Origin: Paucibacter sp. PLA-PC-4
Lineage (GTDB): Bacteria; Pseudomonadota; Gammaproteobacteria; Burkholderiales; Burkholderiaceae_C
Direction: 5' to 3'
NCBI RefSeq assembly: GCF_026241155.1
Contig: NZ_JAPFGP010000003.1
Location: 186,001-250,000, forward strand
DNA length: 64,000 nucleotides
Position numbers and translations under genes: made by a program. The notes under the pieces are model-generated. The model worked only from the letters and a program-made list of their open reading frames with translations. It did not search any database and was not told the origin of the DNA. Shown here piece by piece: positions 59,631-64,000 of the stretch. Positions within the stretch are counted from its first letter, which is position 1. Every line of letters starts with the position of its first letter.

Positions 59631-61097
59631 ATGCAAGCCCCAGCCGATATCGCAGTGATCGGCCTGGCCGTGATGGGCCAGAACCTGATCCTGAACATGA
59701 ACGACCACGGCTTCACCGTCGTCGCCCACAACCGCAGCACCGCCAAGGTCGACGAGTTCCTGGCCCACGAAGCCAAGGGCACGAAGGTGATCGGTGCGCA
59801 CTCGATCGAGGAGATGGTCGCCCTGCTTAAGCGTCCGCGTCGCGTGATGCTGATGGTCAAGGCCGGCAACCCGGTGGACGAGTTCATCGAGCAGTTGCTG
59901 CCCCATCTGGAGCCGGGCGACATCATCATCGACGGCGGCAATTCGCTGTTCGACGACACCGCACGGCGCGTCAAGTATGTCGAGTCCAAGGGCCTGCTCT
60001 ATATCGGCAGTGGCGTCTCCGGCGGCGAGGAGGGGGCGCGCTTTGGTCCCAGCATCATGCCCGGCGGCTCAGCAGCCGCCTGGCCGCATGTGAAACCCAT
60101 CTTCCAGGCCATCGCGGCCAAGGTGGGCGGCGCTGACGGCCATCAGGCGCCCTGCTGCGACTGGGTCGGCGAAGGCGGTGCCGGTCACTACGTCAAGATG
60201 GTGCACAACGGTATCGAGTATGGCGATATGCAGCTGATCTGCGAGGCCTACCAGTTGATGCACGAAGGTCTGGGCATGACGCCGGCCGAGATGAGCGCGG
60301 TGTTTGCCGACTGGAACCGCGGCGAGCTTGACTCCTACCTGATCGAGATCACGCGCGACATCCTGGCCAAGACCGACGCGGACGGTGCGCCACTGGTCGA
60401 CAAGATCCTGGACACCGCCGGCCAGAAGGGCACCGGCAAATGGACCGTGATCTCCTCGGCCGATCTGGGCATCCCGATCACGCTGATGGCCGAGGCGGTA
60501 TACGGCCGCTGTGTTTCGGCGATGAAGGATCTGCGCATGCAGGCCGCCCAGGTCTTCGGCGGCGCCAGCCGCACGATGGATACAGAACGAGCTGCCTTCA
60601 TCGAAGCGATCCGCCAGGCACTCTATGCCTCCAAGATCATCAGCTATGCCCAGGGCTATATGCTGATGGCCGCCGCCGCCGAGCAAAACGGCTGGCGACT
60701 GAACTACGGTGGCATCGCACTCATGTGGCGCGGCGGCTGCATCATCCGCAGCGCCTTCCTGGGCGACATCAAGGCCGCCTTCGAGCAGGACCCGCAGCTG
60801 CAGAACCTGCTGATGGCGCCCTTCTTCGAGCAGGCCATCAAGAAAAGCGAGGCCGGCTGGCGGCAAGTGGTGACCACGGCCGTGGCCAAGGGCATTCCAG
60901 TGCCGGCCTTCAGCAGCGCGCTCGCCTTCTTCGACAGCTTGCGCAGCGCCCGCCTGCCCGCCAATTTGCTGCAGGCCCAGCGCGATTACTTCGGCGCCCA
61001 CACCTACGAACGGGTGGACCAGCCGCGCGGACAGTTCTTCCACACCAACTGGACCGGCAGCGGCGGCCGCACGGCCTCCAGCACCTACTCGGTGTAA
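59631..61097 (+). CDS. gnd: 6-phosphogluconate dehydrogenase (decarboxylating)
   Basis: 488 residues from the ATG at 59631; a TTG-initiated frame from 59571 is rejected. The NADP-binding motif IGLAVMGQNL, the active-site stretch VSGGEEGARFGPSIMPGG with the catalytic-site KMVHNGIEYGDMQ, and the tail FHTNWTGSGGRTASSTYSV are diagnostic. It makes ribulose 5-phosphate, CO2 and NADPH in the pentose phosphate pathway. It is monocistronic and convergent with tyrS. Confidence 0.96.
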   Translation: MQAPADIAVIGLAVMGQNLILNMNDHGFTVVAHNRSTAKVDEFLAHEAKGTKVIGAHSIEEMVALLKRPRRVMLMVKAGNPVDEFIEQLLPHLEPGDIIIDGGNSLFDDTARRVKYVESKGLLYIGSGVSGGEEGARFGPSIMPGGSAAAWPHVKPIFQAIAAKVGGADGHQAPCCDWVGEGGAGHYVKMVHNGIEYGDMQLICEAYQLMHEGLGMTPAEMSAVFADWNRGELDSYLIEITRDILAKTDADGAPLVDKILDTAGQKGTGKWTVISSADLGIPITLMAEAVYGRCVSAMKDLRMQAAQVFGGASRTMDTERAAFIEAIRQALYASKIISYAQGYMLMAAAAEQNGWRLNYGGIALMWRGGCIIRSAFLGDIKAAFEQDPQLQNLLMAPFFEQAIKKSEAGWRQVVTTAVAKGIPVPAFSSALAFFDSLRSARLPANLLQAQRDYFGAHTYERVDQPRGQFFHTNWTGSGGRTASSTYSV

Positions 61098-61107
61098 AGC
61101 CGCAGGG

Positions 61108-61138
61108 GAGCCGGGGAGCTGGGCTCTAGGCCCGGCTC
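61108..61138. terminator. Possible shared hairpin between gnd and tyrS
   Basis: GAGCCGGG (61108-61115) pairs with CCCGGCTC (61131-61138) across 15 bases, in the 39-base gap between the two convergent genes. No T tract follows on either strand, so intrinsic termination is uncertain. Confidence 0.35.
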
Positions 61139-62411
61139 AGGCCAGCGTGACGCGTGCAAACTTGCGCTTGCCGACCTGCAGCACAAAGGTGCCGGCAGCC
61201 ACCTTCAGGCCTTTGTCGCTGACGGTGGCGCCATCGATGCGCACACCGCCCTGCTCCACCATGCGCAGACCCTCGCTGCCGGAGCTGACCAGGCCGGCGG
61301 CCTTCAGCAGGCCGCCGATGCCCAGCGGCGCGCCACTGAGGCTGAGCTCGGGGATGTCATCGGGAATGCCGCCCTGGGCGCGCTTGTTGAAGTCGGCCTC
61401 GGCCTCGTCGGCCGCTGCCGCGCCGTGAAAGCGCGCGGTGATCTCCTTGGCCAGCAACACCTTGGCTTCCTTGGGGTTGCGCCCCGCCTCGGTCTCGGCG
61501 CGCAGCGCAGCGATCTGGTCCAGGCTCTTGAAGCTCAGCAGTTGAAACCACTTCCACATCTGCACATCGCTGATCGACAAAATCTTGGCGAACATCTGCG
61601 TGGCCGGCTCGGTCAGGCCCACATAGTTGTTCTTGGATTTGGACATTTTCTCGACGCCATCGAGCCCCTCCAGCAGCGGCATCGTCAGGATGCACTGCGG
61701 CTCCTGGCCATATTCCTGCTGCAGATGGCGACCCATGAGTAGATTGAATTTCTGGTCGGTGCCGCCCAGTTCCAGATCGCTCTTCAGCGCCACCGAGTCA
61801 TAGCCCTGCATCAGCGGGTACAGGAACTCATGCACCGAGATCGGCGTCTGGGCGGCGTAGCGCTTGGCGAAGTCGTCGCGCTCCATCATCCGCGCCATCG
61901 TGTACTTGGCTGCCAGCTGGATCATTCCGCGCGCGCCCAATGGGTCGCTCCACTCGCTGTTGTAGCGGATCTCGGTCTTGGCCGGATCGAGCACCAGGCT
62001 GGCTTGGCGGTAGTAGGTCTCGGCGTTGTGCTTGATCTGCTCGGGTGTCAGCGGCGGCCGGGTGGCGTTGCGGCCCGAGGGGTCACCGATCATCGAGGTG
62101 AAGTCGCCGATCAGGAAGATCACCGTGTGCCCGAGGTCCTGCAGCTGGCGCATCTTGTTAAGCACCACGGTGTGGCCCAGATGGATGTCGGGCGCGGTCG
62201 GATCCAGGCCCAGCTTGATACGCAGCGGCTCGCCGGTAGCCTCCGAGCGGGCCAGCTTGTGCAGCCAGTCGGCCTCGGGCAGCAGCTCCTCAACCCCGCG
62301 CAGCGAGACCGCCATCGCCTCGCGCACCTTGTCAGTGACCGGATAACGCGTCGCACCGGCGGCTGCTGCGGAGGTCTGGGCGGCTGTCTCGGGTGTTCGC
62401 GATTCGGACAT
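61137..62411 (-). CDS. tyrS: Tyrosyl-tRNA synthetase
   Basis: 424 residues from the ATG at 62411 ([14 protein letters not shown]); longer frames reach into the divergent gene and are rejected. Class I motifs are HLGH (in [13 protein letters not shown]) and KMSKSKN; the C-terminal S4 RNA-binding domain ([20 protein letters not shown]) is present. It belongs to the TyrZ-like branch (HLGH form). It is divergent from the M23 peptidase gene, the usual neighbour in Burkholderiales. Confidence 0.96.
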   Translation of the reverse strand: MSESRTPETAAQTSAAAAGATRYPVTDKVREAMAVSLRGVEELLPEADWLHKLARSEATGEPLRIKLGLDPTAPDIHLGHTVVLNKMRQLQDLGHTVIFLIGDFTSMIGDPSGRNATRPPLTPEQIKHNAETYYRQASLVLDPAKTEIRYNSEWSDPLGARGMIQLAAKYTMARMMERDDFAKRYAAQTPISVHEFLYPLMQGYDSVALKSDLELGGTDQKFNLLMGRHLQQEYGQEPQCILTMPLLEGLDGVEKMSKSKNNYVGLTEPATQMFAKILSISDVQMWKWFQLLSFKSLDQIAALRAETEAGRNPKEAKVLLAKEITARFHGAAAADEAEADFNKRAQGGIPDDIPELSLSGAPLGIGGLLKAAGLVSSGSEGLRMVEQGGVRIDGATVSDKGLKVAAGTFVLQVGKRKFARVTLA

Positions 62412-62492
62412 GTTCGGAATTTTGTGTGCGCAGGCCAGGGTAAAGCCTTGATTTATCGGGTTTTCTTGGCGTTCACGCAGCTTTCGCCTCGT

Positions 62493-62498
62493 TATACT
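62493..62498 (+). promoter_or_regulatory. Candidate -10 element for the M23 peptidase gene
   Basis: TATACT on the plus strand lies in the only A/T-rich part of the 221-base tyrS/M23 gap. Candidate -35 hexamers upstream are imperfect in sequence or spacing. The transcript would have a leader of about 125 bases with the hairpin CCCGG / CCGGG near 62566-62583. The reverse strand reads TATAAC at the same place, so it might also serve tyrS. Confidence 0.35.
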
Positions 62499-62632
62499 CG
62501 CCGCTGTTTTTGCCAAATCCCCCCCAAATGGGGTGGTCGGGCAATCCCCAGATTCTAGTGGACACCCCCGGTGACCACGCCGGGTAGTCCGCGTGCGGCC
62601 CGGCACAACAACAGGGCTTGGGCATCTTGAGC

Positions 62633-64000
62633 GTGACAGACTGGAAAACGGAACTGAAGCGGGCGCTGACTGGCGCCGAAGCTTTCGCGGCCCGACACCC
62701 ACGGGCACTGACCGGCACCGTGGTCGGCCTCCTGGGCGGCTTCGCCATCACCGCGTTCGGTATTGCGCCGCTGGCGCCGAATGCCGCCGACCTGCCCCGA
62801 CAGCTGATCAGCGAGCCGGTCCAAACCCTGGATCTGGAAGAACAGCTGAGCGCCCTGGCCAGCCATCAGCTTTCGCTGGTGCGCAACGATGTGACCCGCG
62901 CCAGCGACACCGCCGATTCCCTGCTGCGCCGCATGGGCGCCTTCGATCCGGCGGCCGCCGAGTTCCTGCGTAAGGATCCGCTGGCCCGCCGCGTCCTGCA
63001 GGGCCGTGTCGGCAAGATGGTGCAGCTGAGCGCCGATGACGCCGGCACCGTGCAGTCGATGATCGTGCGTTTCCCGGCCGAGCTGGCCGAGCAGCAGAGC
63101 ACCCACTTCAGCCGGCTGAGCATCCAGCGCGATGGCGACGGCTTCATTGCCAAGCTGGAAACCGCCCCGCTGCAAAGCCAGGTCCGCCTGGGCAGCGGCG
63201 TGGTGCGTTCCTCGCTCTTTGTCGCCACCGACGAGGCCGGCATTCCCGACGCGATCGCCTCGCAGATGGCCGATATGTTCTCCGGCGACATCGACTTCCA
63301 CCGCGAGCTGCGCAAGGGCGATCGCTTCTCTGTGGTGTTCGAAAGCATGACCGCCGATGGTGAGCCGATCAACTGGGGTCAGGCCGCCGGCCGCGTGATC
63401 GCGGGCGAGTTCGTCAACAACGGCAAGAGCTACTCGGCCGTCTGGTACAAGGACTCAGCCAGCGGCAAGGGCAATTTCTACGGCTTCGATGGCCAGAGCA
63501 AGCGCCGCGCCTTCCTGGCCAGCCCGATGGAATTCTCGCGCGTAACCTCGGGTTTCGCGATGCGCTTCCACCCGATCTTGCAGAAGTGGCGCGCCCACCT
63601 GGGCACCGACTTCGGGGCGCCGACCGGCACGCCGGTGCGCACCGTCGGTGACGGCTTGGTCGAGTTCGCTGGCTGGCAAAACGGTTTCGGTAACGTCATC
63701 TATGTCCGTCATGCCGGGGAGCGCCAGACGGTGTACGCGCACCTGAGCCGCATGGATGTGAAGAAGGGCCAGCGCGTCGAGCAGGGCCAACGCATCGGCG
63801 CGGTCGGTGCCACCGGCTGGGCAACCGGCCCGCATCTGCATTTCGAATTCCGCGTCAAGGGTCAGCATCAGGATCCGCGCGTGATCGCTCGCGCCTCGGA
63901 GGCAATCACATTGCCGGCCAGCGCCAAGGCGCAATTCCAGCAGACCGTTGCAAGCGTCAAGAGCCAGTTGTCGGCGGCCGAGTCGATGGGCGTGGGCGTT
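62633..64000 (+). CDS. M23 family metallopeptidase (3' end cut by the window edge)
   Basis: The reading frame is open from the GTG at 62633 ([18 protein letters not shown]; a TTG two codons upstream is also possible) to the last base: 456 codons, no stop. One membrane anchor (about residues 25-47) precedes an OapA/LysM-like N-terminal domain, and then the peptidase. Zn ligands are H and D in [13 protein letters not shown] and HxH in [10 protein letters not shown]. It cleaves peptide crosslinks in peptidoglycan. In related genomes anmK (anhydro-MurNAc kinase) usually follows. Confidence 0.9.
   Translation, partial: MTDWKTELKRALTGAEAFAARHPRALTGTVVGLLGGFAITAFGIAPLAPNAADLPRQLISEPVQTLDLEEQLSALASHQLSLVRNDVTRASDTADSLLRRMGAFDPAAAEFLRKDPLARRVLQGRVGKMVQLSADDAGTVQSMIVRFPAELAEQQSTHFSRLSIQRDGDGFIAKLETAPLQSQVRLGSGVVRSSLFVATDEAGIPDAIASQMADMFSGDIDFHRELRKGDRFSVVFESMTADGEPINWGQAAGRVIAGEFVNNGKSYSAVWYKDSASGKGNFYGFDGQSKRRAFLASPMEFSRVTSGFAMRFHPILQKWRAHLGTDFGAPTGTPVRTVGDGLVEFAGWQNGFGNVIYVRHAGERQTVYAHLSRMDVKKGQRVEQGQRIGAVGATGWATGPHLHFEFRVKGQHQDPRVIARASEAITLPASAKAQFQQTVASVKSQLSAAESMGVGV

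Overview
This window is ordinary chromosomal DNA from a GC-rich betaproteobacterium. Gene content, protein sequences and local order (mla next to gltBD, dgt-aroB-aroK-pilQPONM opposite a PBP1A gene, Coq7, IlvA, and a T2SS cluster with a divergent gspC) point to Burkholderiales, probably the Roseateles/Pelomonas/Rubrivivax neighbourhood. The genus is an inference from recognition, not from a search. I see no rRNA, tRNA, CRISPR array, prophage or plasmid functions. The only mobile-type gene is one REP-associated transposase (RAYT).

Layout. 1-1743: start of a mla phospholipid-transport operon on the minus strand (mlaF, mlaE, mlaD cut by the window edge). 2045-9161: plus-strand minor-pilin operon pilE-fimT-pilV-pilW-pilX-pilY1. 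9231-15461: gltB-gltD glutamate synthase (minus), with a RAYT element (15531-16318) just upstream of its promoter. 16332-26448: minus-strand block pilM-N-O-P-Q, an Ig-domain lipoprotein, aroK, aroB and dgt. 26723-29125: PBP1A, divergent from pilM. 29115-29612: cyaY and a 42-residue lptM lipoprotein gene. 29609-34732: minus-strand peptide ABC transporter dppB-(M20 peptidase)-dppC-dppD-dppF without a binding protein. 34974-38478: DUF3047 lipoprotein and two porins. 38771-42866: coq7, an OsmC-family gene, a candidate small RNA or leader, ilvA, and a divergent CobT-like gene. 42870-54104: type II secretion system, gspC (minus) and gspG-H-I-J-K-L-M-N-D-E-F (plus). 54216-64000: a Lon-like AAA+ ATPase, a 5'-nucleotidase, a tricorn-like S41 protease, gnd, tyrS (minus) and an M23 peptidase cut by the window edge.

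How the genes work together. Two linked blocks supply the type IV pilus: the tip and minor pilins with PilY1, and the PilMNOPQ alignment complex and secretin. The motor ATPases, major pilin and prepilin peptidase are not here. The T2SS set is complete except for the shared prepilin peptidase. Mla, PBP1A, LptM, the porins and the M23 peptidase are all envelope functions, so the window is strongly biased to the cell envelope. GltBD, AroKB, IlvA, Gnd, TyrS and Coq7 are housekeeping metabolism.

Most attractive for follow-up: the Ig-repeat lipoprotein wedged between pilQ and aroK; the hairpin RNA candidate before ilvA; a perfect palindrome covering the start codon of the 5'-nucleotidase gene; the divergent CobT paralogue with altered active-site motifs; the stand-alone Lon-type ATPase; and palindromic inserts at three junctions of an otherwise tightly overlapping T2SS operon. 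I found no clear evidence of a wholly new multi-gene system.
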